Below are positions 57,169 to 64,000 of a stretch of DNA of 64,000 nt, piece by piece. This DNA is from Paenibacillus cellulosilyticus. Lineage in GTDB: Bacteria; Bacillota; Bacilli; Paenibacillales; Paenibacillaceae. The translations under genes were made by a program, and so were the position numbers. A model generated the notes under the pieces. That model worked only from the letters and a program-made list of their open reading frames with translations. It did no database searches and was not told the origin of the DNA. Location of the stretch: assembly GCF_003182255.1 (NCBI RefSeq), contig NZ_QGTQ01000005.1, positions 226,454 through 290,453 of the forward strand. The letters are read 5' to 3'. Numbering within the stretch: the stretch's first letter is position 1; every line of letters starts with the position of its first letter.

Positions 57169-58422
57169 ATGAATCTTGTTTATGCAGACGCCGATGGCAA
57201 TGTATTCGACCATCCTACATGGATTGGTCTCGGTCGCAGCGGCGATATGGTTGTAGAACTAATGGAAGATGAGCTCATCCCACTGCCGGAGGGGGCAACG
57301 TTGGTTGGCCTGCCGCACACTCGGCCGATTGGCTTGGACCCGAAGAAAGGGATGGCTGTACTCCCAGGTGATGTGCAGGCGGTTGGCGCACTGCTGCCGC
57401 AAGGCTACACACGGTTGAATATCCCATCTTACGTAAAGACGAACAAGGAAGAGAAATTCCCGCTGTTCGGCTATACGGCTGTTGTTTGGAAGGACGGACA
57501 GTTTTATGTAGCGGCTGAAGCAACGGATGACCCTGAGCGTTGGAATCCGCTGAATTGCGATCGCCGCGATGTGGCTAAGGGAGTAGAACTGCTGACTGCG
57601 AAGTATCCGGAGAACCGTCTTTATCAGCATTTATCGAACTGTGCGCTTGGGTACGAATGCCTGACCTCTTCGAATACGTTCCTGCAGCGCTGGGAAGGCG
57701 GCGTTCCTGTATCGTATTCCTGTAATGCTGGCTGCTATGGCTGTATCTCGGAACAGCCGGATGACAGTGGGTTTGTAGCGCCGCAGACACGGATGAATTT
57801 CCGACCAACGGTCGAAGAGCTCGTTCAAGTAATGATGGAACAGCTCATTACACCGGATGCGATCATCAGCTTCGGTCAAGGCTGTGAAGGCGAGCCTTCC
57901 ACGCAAGCGAAGATTATTATTGAAGCAATTAAAGAAGTGCGCAGCCGTACTTCGAACGGTTTTATCAATATCAACACGAATGCAGGTTTGACGGATCACA
58001 TTCGCGGCATCGTTGATGCTGGTCTTGATCTGATGCGCGTCAGCACGATCAGTGCACTGGACGATCATTATAATGCTTACTACAAACCGCGGGCTTACAC
58101 GCTTAAGAATGTAGAGAAATCTTTGAAGTACGCGACGGATAAGGGGGTCTATACCTCGATCAACTACTTGATCTTCCCAGGTGTAACCGACCGCGAGGAA
58201 GAGATCGAAGCGATGATCGGTTTCGTGAAGCGGACAGGCCTTAAGCTTATTCAGATGCGGAACCTGAATATCGACCCTGAGAGCTACTTGGAGCTTATTC
58301 CGAAGCCGCAAGGCGAGATTTATGGCATGAAGCAAATGTTGGAGATTTTCCGCGATGAGCTGCCGGACGTTGTGATCGGTTCTTTCACGCATATCCCGCC
58401 ATCGAAGCTCGGAAGTCGTTAG
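57169..58422 (+). CDS. Radical SAM protein of unknown function
   Basis: 417 residues. The iron-sulfur motif CNAGCYGC (CxxxCxxC) lies near residue 188. An unusual N-terminal domain of about 180 residues precedes it. The barrel continues with GQGCEGEPS and NLNIDPESYLELIP near the C-terminus. No SPASM-like Cys-rich end is evident. It lies between rho and rpmE in Paenibacillus-like genomes; the reaction is unknown. ATG 57169 has AGGAGG before it. Confidence 0.8.
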   Translation: MNLVYADADGNVFDHPTWIGLGRSGDMVVELMEDELIPLPEGATLVGLPHTRPIGLDPKKGMAVLPGDVQAVGALLPQGYTRLNIPSYVKTNKEEKFPLFGYTAVVWKDGQFYVAAEATDDPERWNPLNCDRRDVAKGVELLTAKYPENRLYQHLSNCALGYECLTSSNTFLQRWEGGVPVSYSCNAGCYGCISEQPDDSGFVAPQTRMNFRPTVEELVQVMMEQLITPDAIISFGQGCEGEPSTQAKIIIEAIKEVRSRTSNGFININTNAGLTDHIRGIVDAGLDLMRVSTISALDDHYNAYYKPRAYTLKNVEKSLKYATDKGVYTSINYLIFPGVTDREEEIEAMIGFVKRTGLKLIQMRNLNIDPESYLELIPKPQGEIYGMKQMLEIFRDELPDVVIGSFTHIPPSKLGSR

Positions 58423-58485
58423 TCCGTCTTATAGCAGTAAGCACCAGATTATTGCTCTGAAGCTTTACGAAGGATATACATGTCA

Positions 58486-58514
58486 TTGCACAGCTCGAAT
58501 GAGCATGCTATAAT
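58486..58514 (+). promoter_or_regulatory. rpmE promoter
   Basis: TTGCAC (58486-58491), 17-bp spacer, TATAAT (58509-58514). A leader of about 55 nt contains a small CTGGA/TCCAG hairpin near 58537-58559. Confidence 0.75.
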
Positions 58515-58578
58515 CACCGATGTATGTGCTACTTACTCTGGATTCGCATGAAGTCCAGGGCGGAAAGAGGTGAACGAG

Positions 58579-58776
58579 ATGAAACAAGGTATTCATCCAA
58601 CGTACCATGTAACGACTGCAACGTGTGCTTGCGGTAATACGTTCGAGACGGGTTCGATCAAAGCGAACCTTCGTGTCGAGATTTGCTCCGTATGCCACCC
58701 GTTCTTCACTGGTAAACAGAAGTTTATCGATGCAGGCGGTCGTGTGGACAAGTTCAAAAAGAAATACGGCATCTAA
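58579..58776 (+). CDS. rpmE: 50S ribosomal protein L31, zinc-binding type
   Basis: 65 residues from ATG 58579. The CAC pair near residues 16-18 and CSVC near 36-39 are the zinc cysteines of the C+ form. AGAGGTG precedes the start. It binds the ribosome subunit bridge. The terminator after it also provides the ribosome site of the next gene. Confidence 0.95.
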   Translation: MKQGIHPTYHVTTATCACGNTFETGSIKANLRVEICSVCHPFFTGKQKFIDAGGRVDKFKKKYGI

Positions 58777-58805
58777 TATTCTGTTTGAAATTGGCAGAAT
58801 ACAAC

Positions 58806-58846
58806 GACCTCCCTCAGCCATCCTATGGTCTAAAGGGAGGTTTTTT
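58806..58846 (+). terminator. Terminator after rpmE overlapping the next SD
   Basis: ACCTCCCT (58807-58814) pairs with AGGGAGGT (58834-58841), then T6. The 3' arm AAAGGGAGG (58832-58840) is the Shine-Dalgarno of the lipoprotein gene at ATG 58849. Confidence 0.8.
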
Positions 58847-58848
58847 GT

Positions 58849-59286
58849 ATGTTCTTGAATCGATTCGCTCATTCACGTATACGTAATACGGCAAATCGCA
58901 AGCTTCTGCTTGGATTGCTCGCCGTCGGTCTAATTGTACTGGAGGCCGGCTGTGGCGGGGGCAGCGGCAAGTATGATAATAAAATGCGCGTACAGCATTA
59001 CGGCCATGACGGCTATATGGGTCTTACGAATACGAATCCGTCTCTCCCGAATTCGCCACACAGTCTGACGATTAAGAACGATACTGACTTCGTTGATCAG
59101 AAATTGCGCGAATTGAAAGGAATAGCACATTCACGTACGGTTATAGATGGTGCGCGACTTACCGTAACGATCGATGCTGCTTCCGGACTGAGTGCTGCCG
59201 AGCGGGCGCAGCTGAAGAAGAAAGCAATCGCAGTTGTTCAACAGAATATGCCACGATACGAAGTGGATGTTCATATGACGCCGTAA
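58849..59286 (+). CDS. YhcN/YlaJ-type sporulation lipoprotein
   Basis: 145 residues. A basic N-terminus and membrane segment end in lipobox LEAGC (Cys near 35). A YhcN-like domain follows: LRELKGIAHSRTVIDGARLTVTI and SAAERAQLKKKAIAVVQQN near the C-terminus. Members coat the forespore or cortex. Its ribosome site is the 3' arm of the rpmE terminator. Confidence 0.65.
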   Translation: MFLNRFAHSRIRNTANRKLLLGLLAVGLIVLEAGCGGGSGKYDNKMRVQHYGHDGYMGLTNTNPSLPNSPHSLTIKNDTDFVDQKLRELKGIAHSRTVIDGARLTVTIDAASGLSAAERAQLKKKAIAVVQQNMPRYEVDVHMTP

Positions 59287-59319
59287 CCGAGGGTTCATTA
59301 TGTAACTTTTGCCGAGAGG

Positions 59320-59348
59320 TTGCACTTTGAGTTCTAATCGTCTATACT
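59320..59348 (+). promoter_or_regulatory. SRP RNA promoter
   Basis: TTGCAC, 17-bp spacer, TATACT (59343-59348). It places the RNA 5' end near 59357. Confidence 0.85.
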
Positions 59349-59356
59349 TAGTTTTA

Positions 59357-59625
59357 CCGTGCTAGACGGGGAGGTAGCGGTGCCCTGTAACTCGCAATCC
59401 GCTGTAGCGAGGTTGAATTCCTGCTTGAGGTTATGTGATGCGGGGTTTGGTCTTTGTGAACAACGTTGACAGTTGGGTCCCTCGCAATGGGCATCTGTGA
59501 ACCTGGTCAGGTCCGGAAGGAAGCAGCCATAAGCAGACACGTTCATGTGTTGGGGGAGTGCCTGACTCGAGTTGGGATCAAAGGTGCCACTCGGATCGCA
59601 TGTATCGGGAGCAGGTGCACGGTTC
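59357..59625 (+). ncRNA. ffs: Signal recognition particle RNA, Bacillus type
   Basis: The universal domain IV GGTCAGGTCCGGAAGGAAGC is at about 59509-59530. The 5' text GTGCTAGACGGGGAGGTAGC and the 3' AGGTGCACGGT match the 271-nt B. subtilis scRNA with Alu and S domains. It binds Ffh and guides secretion and membrane insertion. Upstream of dnaX, as in B. subtilis. Confidence 0.95.
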
Positions 59626-59643
59626 CTATTTTATAATGCCACG

Positions 59644-59696
59644 TCCGGCTGTGCGTTGAATGGTTACATACCATGACGCGCAGGCCGGATTTTTTG
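59644..59696 (+). terminator. Terminator of SRP RNA
   Basis: TCCGGC...GCCGGA stem with an imperfect GCG centre, then T6. Confidence 0.75.
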
Positions 59697-59813
59697 CATC
59701 TATTATAGGGTATGCGTAATGGAGAAGGAGCAATATGCTTGTTTTGTTGCTGCTTGGGTTCGTGTATAATGGAATAATCGGATCGAAATGTCATCTAGAG
59801 AGGATGGGTCCGC

Positions 59814-61619
59814 ATGTCTCACATAGCCTTATATCGAGCTTGGCGTCCCCAGACGTTCCATGACATGGTCGGCCAACGGCACATTATCAAGACGCTCCAG
59901 AACGCGATTCGAGAGAATCGTGTCTCGCATGCCTATCTGTTTAATGGGCCTCGCGGAACAGGTAAGACGAGTGCGGCCAAGATTATGGCCAAAGCCGTCA
60001 ACTGTGAACGGGGACCGGCGCCGGAACCGTGTAATGAATGCGATGCTTGTCAGGGGATTACGGCAGGCACGATCATGGACGTCATTGAGATTGATGCCGC
60101 TTCCAACCGCGGGATCGACGAGATTCGCGAAATCCGCGATAAAGTCCGTTATGCCCCGTCCGAAGTTCGTTATAAAGTGTACATTATTGATGAAGTGCAT
60201 ATGCTGACGACCGAGGCATTCAATGCACTCCTGAAAACGTTAGAAGAACCTCCAGGTCACGTTATCTTTATCTTGGCAACAACAGAGCCGCACAAGCTGC
60301 TGCCGACGATCATTTCGCGATGCCAGCGGTTTGATTTCAGACAAGTGTCGCTTGAGGAACAAACAGAGCGGCTTCGTCTGATCTGCCAAGAGGAAGGCAT
60401 ACAAGCGGAGGAAGAAGCGTTGTCCTACATCGCTCGTCTATCAGAAGGCGGCATGCGCGATGCGATTAGTTTGCTTGAGCAATCGGCTGCCTTCGGTGGG
60501 GAGTCGATTACGCTTGAAGGTGCTGTTGATGTTACAGGCGGTTTGGCTGCGCATCAATTCGCCCAATTAGCAGAGGCTGTTCGAAACCGGGATGCAGGTG
60601 CGATTCTACCGTTGGTTGAAGGATTGATGCAAGCGGGTAAGAGTGCGGAGAAGTGCATGGAGAATTTCATTTATTATTTCCGCGATCTTCTCGTCTTGAA
60701 GCTTGCTCCGCAGGGCGGCGCATCGACGGAGCGAATCGTCGATGACGGGCGTTTCCGCGAAATGGCGGAATCCTTTACAGCAGATCGGCTTTTCCGTATG
60801 ATCGACGTATTGAACCGTTATCAGACAGAGATGAAGCATGCGCTGCAGCCCCAGACATTGTTTGAGGTTGCGCTCATGAAGCTTTGTACGATGAATGAGC
60901 AGGGTGAGATCGTTGAGCGGAGTGCTGCATCGGGCGGAAGCGCAGGTGCCGGTGGTTCACAGGCAGGCGGAGCAGCCAGCCAAGGTGAAATCACTCGTCT
61001 GCAACGTCAAGTTGAGATGCTGGAGGGCAAGCTCGAGCAGTTGCTTCGTACAGGGGTTGCCGCAGGCGCTGGCGAGGCGGCTAACGCTGGTCAAGCTAAC
61101 GCAGGCAATGCGAACCGTCGTGGCGGTGCAGCTCGGGGAGCCTTTGGTTCAGTTGGTGGCGGAGGCTCTATTAGTAAGCCGAAGCTTGAGCCTTTCGTGG
61201 CTGCACTGAATGGTCCTGCCATATCGCAGATTCGTATGCGTTGGGGAGAATTGCTTCAGCGGGTCAAAGATGCGAAGATTACAGTTCATGCATGGCTCGT
61301 TGATGGGGACCCTGTTTCGGCTGTTGATGAAACGGTGCTTGTTGCGTTCAAGAGCATGATGCACCGGGAAACGACAGAGAAACCAGCCAACCGCGAGTTG
61401 ATCGAACACGTGCTGCGGGAAGTATTCGGCAGACCTGTGCGGCTTGCAACCGTCATGATGAAGGATTGGCAGGCGGCTGCGGAGAGCGGCGCTTCTCGTC
61501 AAGAAACTGCAGAGACACTCCAGCTTGAACCCGAGGATGAATCGGGGACTAGACCGGAATGGGTCGAGGAAGCATATAAAATGTTTGGCGACCAGCTTGT
61601 CGAACTCAAGTCCGATTAG
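59814..61619 (+). CDS. dnaX: DNA polymerase III gamma/tau subunit
   Basis: 601 residues. Walker A GPRGTGKT (45-52), zinc cysteines 64, 73, 76 and 79, and DEVHML near 125 form the AAA+ clamp loader part. A Gly/Ala-rich linker after about 385 and a tau-like C-terminus follow. It loads sliding clamps and couples the polymerases. ATG 59814 follows GAGAGG. It is the first gene of dnaX-ebfC-recR. Confidence 0.97.
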   Translation: MSHIALYRAWRPQTFHDMVGQRHIIKTLQNAIRENRVSHAYLFNGPRGTGKTSAAKIMAKAVNCERGPAPEPCNECDACQGITAGTIMDVIEIDAASNRGIDEIREIRDKVRYAPSEVRYKVYIIDEVHMLTTEAFNALLKTLEEPPGHVIFILATTEPHKLLPTIISRCQRFDFRQVSLEEQTERLRLICQEEGIQAEEEALSYIARLSEGGMRDAISLLEQSAAFGGESITLEGAVDVTGGLAAHQFAQLAEAVRNRDAGAILPLVEGLMQAGKSAEKCMENFIYYFRDLLVLKLAPQGGASTERIVDDGRFREMAESFTADRLFRMIDVLNRYQTEMKHALQPQTLFEVALMKLCTMNEQGEIVERSAASGGSAGAGGSQAGGAASQGEITRLQRQVEMLEGKLEQLLRTGVAAGAGEAANAGQANAGNANRRGGAARGAFGSVGGGGSISKPKLEPFVAALNGPAISQIRMRWGELLQRVKDAKITVHAWLVDGDPVSAVDETVLVAFKSMMHRETTEKPANRELIEHVLREVFGRPVRLATVMMKDWQAAAESGASRQETAETLQLEPEDESGTRPEWVEEAYKMFGDQLVELKSD

Positions 61620-61669
61620 GTAGAATATCGTTATTAGCGTTTCTTATCATTCTCACGAGGTGAATTAAT

Positions 61670-61981
61670 ATGACAAATATGCAGCATATGATGAAGCAAG
61701 TGAAGAAAATGCAAGAACAAATGCTCAAAGCACAAGAGCAACTCGGCACGAAGACAATCGAAGGTACTGCAGGTGGCGGTGTTGTAACGGTTCAAGTAAA
61801 CGGCCACAAACAAGTATTGAGCATCAACATTAAGCCAGAAGCAGTAGATCCAGAGGATATCGAGATGCTGCAAGATCTCGTAATGACGGCTGTGAACGAT
61901 GCGCTCACGAAAGCTGAAGAACTCGCGAACGATGATATGAGCAAATATACAGGCGGATTGAAAATTCCTGGCCTGTTCTAA
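61670..61981 (+). CDS. yaaK: YbaB/EbfC nucleoid-associated protein
   Basis: 103 residues with a long coiled coil (about 5-30) and a [19 protein letters not shown] strand, the YbaB/EbfC family. It binds DNA as a dimer. GAGGTG precedes its ATG, between dnaX and recR, as in most bacteria. Confidence 0.93.
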   Translation: MTNMQHMMKQVKKMQEQMLKAQEQLGTKTIEGTAGGGVVTVQVNGHKQVLSINIKPEAVDPEDIEMLQDLVMTAVNDALTKAEELANDDMSKYTGGLKIPGLF

Positions 61982-62014
61982 GATTAGATATGCCTAATGC
62001 AACATGACAGGCGG

Positions 62015-62057
62015 CCTGTCGGACCCGCATACCGCGACCGACAGGTCGTTTGTCTTT
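62015..62057 (+). terminator. Hairpin between yaaK and recR
   Basis: CCTGTCGG/CCGACAGG stem then TCGTTTGTCTTTT. It may partly attenuate recR. Confidence 0.5.
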
Positions 62058-62076
62058 TAAAGAGGAGAGAACGCTC

Positions 62077-62676
62077 ATGTATTATCCTGAGCCCATAGCC
62101 AAATTGATCGATGCATTCACTCGATTGCCGGGCATCGGTCCGAAGACGGCTGCGAGATTGGCGTTGCATGTGCTTCGCATGCAAGAGGATGATGTAATCG
62201 ATTTTGCCAAAGCACTAGTCAGCGTCAAACGCAATTTGAGCTACTGTTCGGTTTGTTGCAATATAACGGATACGGATCCATGTCGAATCTGTCAAGATAA
62301 GAACCGCGATCATTCGGTTATTTGCGTCGTACAGGAGTCTAAAGACTTGGTCGCAATGGAGCGCACCAAAGAATTCAATGGTTATTATCACGTTCTGCAA
62401 GGTGCTATCTCTCCAATGGAAGGGATCGGTCCCGATCAGATTCGAATCGCGGAGCTGCTTCAACGGCTAAGTGATGAGCGCGTGCAAGAATTGATTCTGG
62501 CGACTAACCCGAACATTGAGGGTGAGGCGACTGCAATGTACTTGTCCAGATTGGTCAAGCCATTCGGCATTCGCGTAACGCGTATCGCGCATGGCTTGCC
62601 AGTTGGCGGCGACTTGGAATATGCGGACGAGGTCACGTTGTCCAAGGCGCTTGAGGGCCGTCGAGAACTTACCTAA
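62077..62676 (+). CDS. recR: Recombination protein RecR
   Basis: 199 residues from ATG 62077, with GAGGAGAG before it. Helix-hairpin-helix [10 protein letters not shown] (about 16-25), zinc cysteines 57, 60, 69 and 72, and a Toprim domain follow. It acts with RecO and RecF to load RecA at gaps. Confidence 0.95.
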   Translation: MYYPEPIAKLIDAFTRLPGIGPKTAARLALHVLRMQEDDVIDFAKALVSVKRNLSYCSVCCNITDTDPCRICQDKNRDHSVICVVQESKDLVAMERTKEFNGYYHVLQGAISPMEGIGPDQIRIAELLQRLSDERVQELILATNPNIEGEATAMYLSRLVKPFGIRVTRIAHGLPVGGDLEYADEVTLSKALEGRRELT

Positions 62677-62697
62677 TATTTTGAGCTTTATCCCTGG

Positions 62698-62736
62698 TGC
62701 TGCAGCGTTCTTTATGGATGCTGCGGCATTTTTAAT
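62698..62736 (+). terminator. Terminator after recR
   Basis: TGCTGCAGC/GCTGCGGCA stem then TTTTTAATT. Confidence 0.7.
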
Positions 62737-62833
62737 TGGAGCGGATGCTGTTTAGTCTGCCACATTCGTTCTATCCGGCCGCGTAGGTTCATACATTGTG
62801 ATGAGCAAATATGGACGAGCGGAGGGAACGGAT

Positions 62834-63118
62834 ATGCGATTGAAATGGTGGGGGCATAATCAGCCGGAAGTGATGGACAAGCAGAAGCGGAGTGAGGTAA
62901 CACAAGATATGTGGGACCTTAAAATCGATATCGAAGAAGCTCGCAAGAGCTGGCTCAGCGCAACACGGTTCTTTCAATACGCTGTAGAGCAGGATGAGGT
63001 TGATTATGCCGTGTATCATTTAATGGCGGCAGAGCAGCGATACGCAATGCTTGTTAGACGCGCGAAGTCAATGAAGGATGTAGAGTGGCCAGCATGGACA
63101 AGGAGTGAAGGACAATGA
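62834..63118 (+). CDS. yaaL: YaaL/DUF2508 small protein
   Basis: 94 residues from ATG 62834, after GGAGGG (an ATG at 62798 lacks a site). Helical soluble protein in the DUF2508 family, always between recR and bofA. It overlaps the next gene by 4 nt (ATGA). Function unknown. Confidence 0.85.
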   Translation: MRLKWWGHNQPEVMDKQKRSEVTQDMWDLKIDIEEARKSWLSATRFFQYAVEQDEVDYAVYHLMAAEQRYAMLVRRAKSMKDVEWPAWTRSEGQ

Positions 63119-63378
63119 AATGGTTCTGGGTAGCTTTACTCGTTATATCTTCGCTGTCACTGCTCATCGTACTGTTGAGGAACCGTAACTCCCTTGAAGC
63201 TCTCCGCAGGTTCGCCCTTCATCTCATACTGGCTGCACTCGCATTGTATGCAGTTAACTACTCCGGACTACTTAGTGGATGGGAAATCCCTCTTAACGTA
63301 ACAACTGTCGGTACGGTCATGGTTCTTGGTCTTCCTGGAGTAGCGTTAATAGCGGGACTGAAAGCTGTGTTGTTCTAG
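63115..63378 (+). CDS. bofA: BofA-like inhibitor of pro-sigma-K processing
   Basis: 87 residues with two or three membrane helices (about 3-20, 32-48, 60-85). Location after yaaL and before rrn is as in B. subtilis. BofA holds SpoIVFB inactive until engulfment. Translationally coupled to yaaL. Confidence 0.85.
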   Translation: MKWFWVALLVISSLSLLIVLLRNRNSLEALRRFALHLILAALALYAVNYSGLLSGWEIPLNVTTVGTVMVLGLPGVALIAGLKAVLF

Positions 63379-63494
63379 AATAATGTTGGGAATGGATTAG
63401 CCGAGACGGAGTAATAAAGGATAGGTCTCGTATTACGACGAAACAGCAGTAAATGAGCATTGTACACTCTCCTCAAATTAATTAGAAAAAGTGC

Positions 63495-63524
63495 TTGCAA
63501 TGCGTTGGGCGGCTGTGATATATT
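63495..63524 (+). promoter_or_regulatory. rrn promoter P1
   Basis: TTGCAA (63495-63500), 18-bp spacer, TATATT (63519-63524). Confidence 0.6.
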
Positions 63525-63572
63525 ATAAAAGTCGCCGCTGAACAACAGCGAGACACGAGAAAAAAGTAACAC

Positions 63573-63601
63573 TTGCAAGACGCGAAATTATCTGTTAAGA
63601 T
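63573..63601 (+). promoter_or_regulatory. rrn promoter P2
   Basis: TTGCAA (63573-63578), 17-bp spacer, TAAGAT (63596-63601), followed at the start region by GTTGTCGAAA. Confidence 0.7.
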
Positions 63602-63635
63602 GATGAACGTTGTCGAAACAAGTCGAAAGAAATGC

Positions 63636-63664
63636 TTGACACACTGATTAACATCTGATAAGAT
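63636..63664 (+). promoter_or_regulatory. rrn promoter P3
   Basis: TTGACA (63636-63641), 17-bp spacer, TAAGAT (63659-63664), again followed by GTTGTCGAAA. Confidence 0.85.
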
Positions 63665-63688
63665 GTAAAAGTTGTCGAAAACGATATT

Positions 63689-63704
63689 GTTCTTTGAAAA
63701 CTGA
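63689..63704 (+). promoter_or_regulatory. rrn boxA-like antitermination element
   Basis: TGTTCTTTGAAAACTG matches the boxA region of Bacillus rrn leaders, used by Nus factors to protect rRNA transcripts from Rho. Confidence 0.65.
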
Positions 63705-63759
63705 ACAACGAGCGAAACTGTCAGTTTAAATGTTTTAAATGAGCTAAACAAGCGCTTCT

Positions 63760-64000
63760 TTTATGGAGAGTTTGATCCTGGCTCAGGACGAACGCTGGCG
63801 GCGTGCCTAATACATGCAAGTCGAGCGGAGTTGATGAGGTGCTTGCACCTCTGATGCTTAGCGGCGGACGGGTGAGTAACACGTAGGCAACCTGCCTGCA
63901 GGACTGGGATAACATTCGGAAACGAATGCTAATACCGGATAATCGATTTCCTCGCATGGGGAGATCGGGAAAGACGGAGCAATCTGTCACCTGTGGATGG
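63760..64000 (+). rRNA. 16S ribosomal RNA, 5' part
   Basis: The universal start GAGAGTTTGATCCTGGCTCAG and GGCGGCGTGCCTAATACATG are present; the sequence runs to the window edge. The V1-V2 region is of Paenibacillaceae style. The operon follows bofA, as in B. subtilis rrnA. Confidence 0.97.

Noticed and set aside
59814..61619. Programmed frameshift in dnaX
   Set aside because: No A-rich slippery heptamer with following hairpin seen in the linker; the gene encodes one full-length product.

Overview
The window is a stretch of a low-to-mid GC, spore-forming Firmicute chromosome, most likely Paenibacillus or a close relative (Paenibacillaceae). The evidence is the Bacillus-type long SRP RNA, spo0F, bofA-like and YhcN-like sporulation genes, c-di-AMP and T-box riboswitches, G-rich Shine-Dalgarno sequences and the 5' part of a 16S rRNA gene at the right edge. 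I found no transposase, integrase, phage gene or CRISPR array.

The left half (1-38700) is mixed metabolic and transport DNA. It holds the end of a sugar-ABC-type solute-binding protein, a two-gene ABC exporter with a probable CTG start, and a Gfo/Idh oxidoreductase plus sugar isomerase pair divergent from an AraC regulator. These are followed by gdhA, meso-DAP dehydrogenase, a membrane-anchored molybdopterin oxidoreductase and an ArgD-like aminotransferase. Next come a 184-bp tandem repeat, an ECF sigma/anti-sigma pair, an ABC-2 exporter operon (ATPase plus two permeases) and an NlpC/P60 hydrolase behind a c-di-AMP riboswitch. The section ends with an M1 peptidase operon, ywhD, a second NlpC/P60 hydrolase, a GH51 arabinofuranosidase, an acyltransferase, a GC-rich glycerate kinase, an ArsB-like transporter, ilvE and a LysR regulator.

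The right half (38700-64000) resembles two blocks that are separate in Bacillus subtilis. The first is a PbpG-like PBP, speE-speB, a T-box-controlled ywiB-argS, rpoE-pyrG with the CTP-sensing attenuator, spo0F, murA, rho and rpmE. The second is the SRP RNA, dnaX, ebfC (yaaK), recR, yaaL, bofA and rrn. An AviRa-like rRNA methyltransferase, a catabolite-controlled pair of duplicated secreted proteins, a hypoxanthine-DNA glycosylase, a subtilase without signal peptide and an uncharacterised radical SAM enzyme lie among these housekeeping genes.

Functionally, polyamine synthesis (speE, speB), wall synthesis and remodelling (PBP, murA, NlpC/P60, DAP dehydrogenase), nucleotide synthesis (pyrG), translation (argS, rpmE, SRP RNA, rRNA) and replication/repair (dnaX, recR) dominate the right half. 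RNA-level control is visible at four places: the c-di-AMP riboswitch, the Arg T-box, the pyrG reiterative-transcription attenuator and the rrn leader. No clearly new multi-gene system is evident. The least explained items are candidate small RNAs and ORFs with their own promoter and terminator, the AviRa homologue, the cre-controlled secreted pair, the rho-rpmE radical SAM protein and several perfect palindromes that look like operators.
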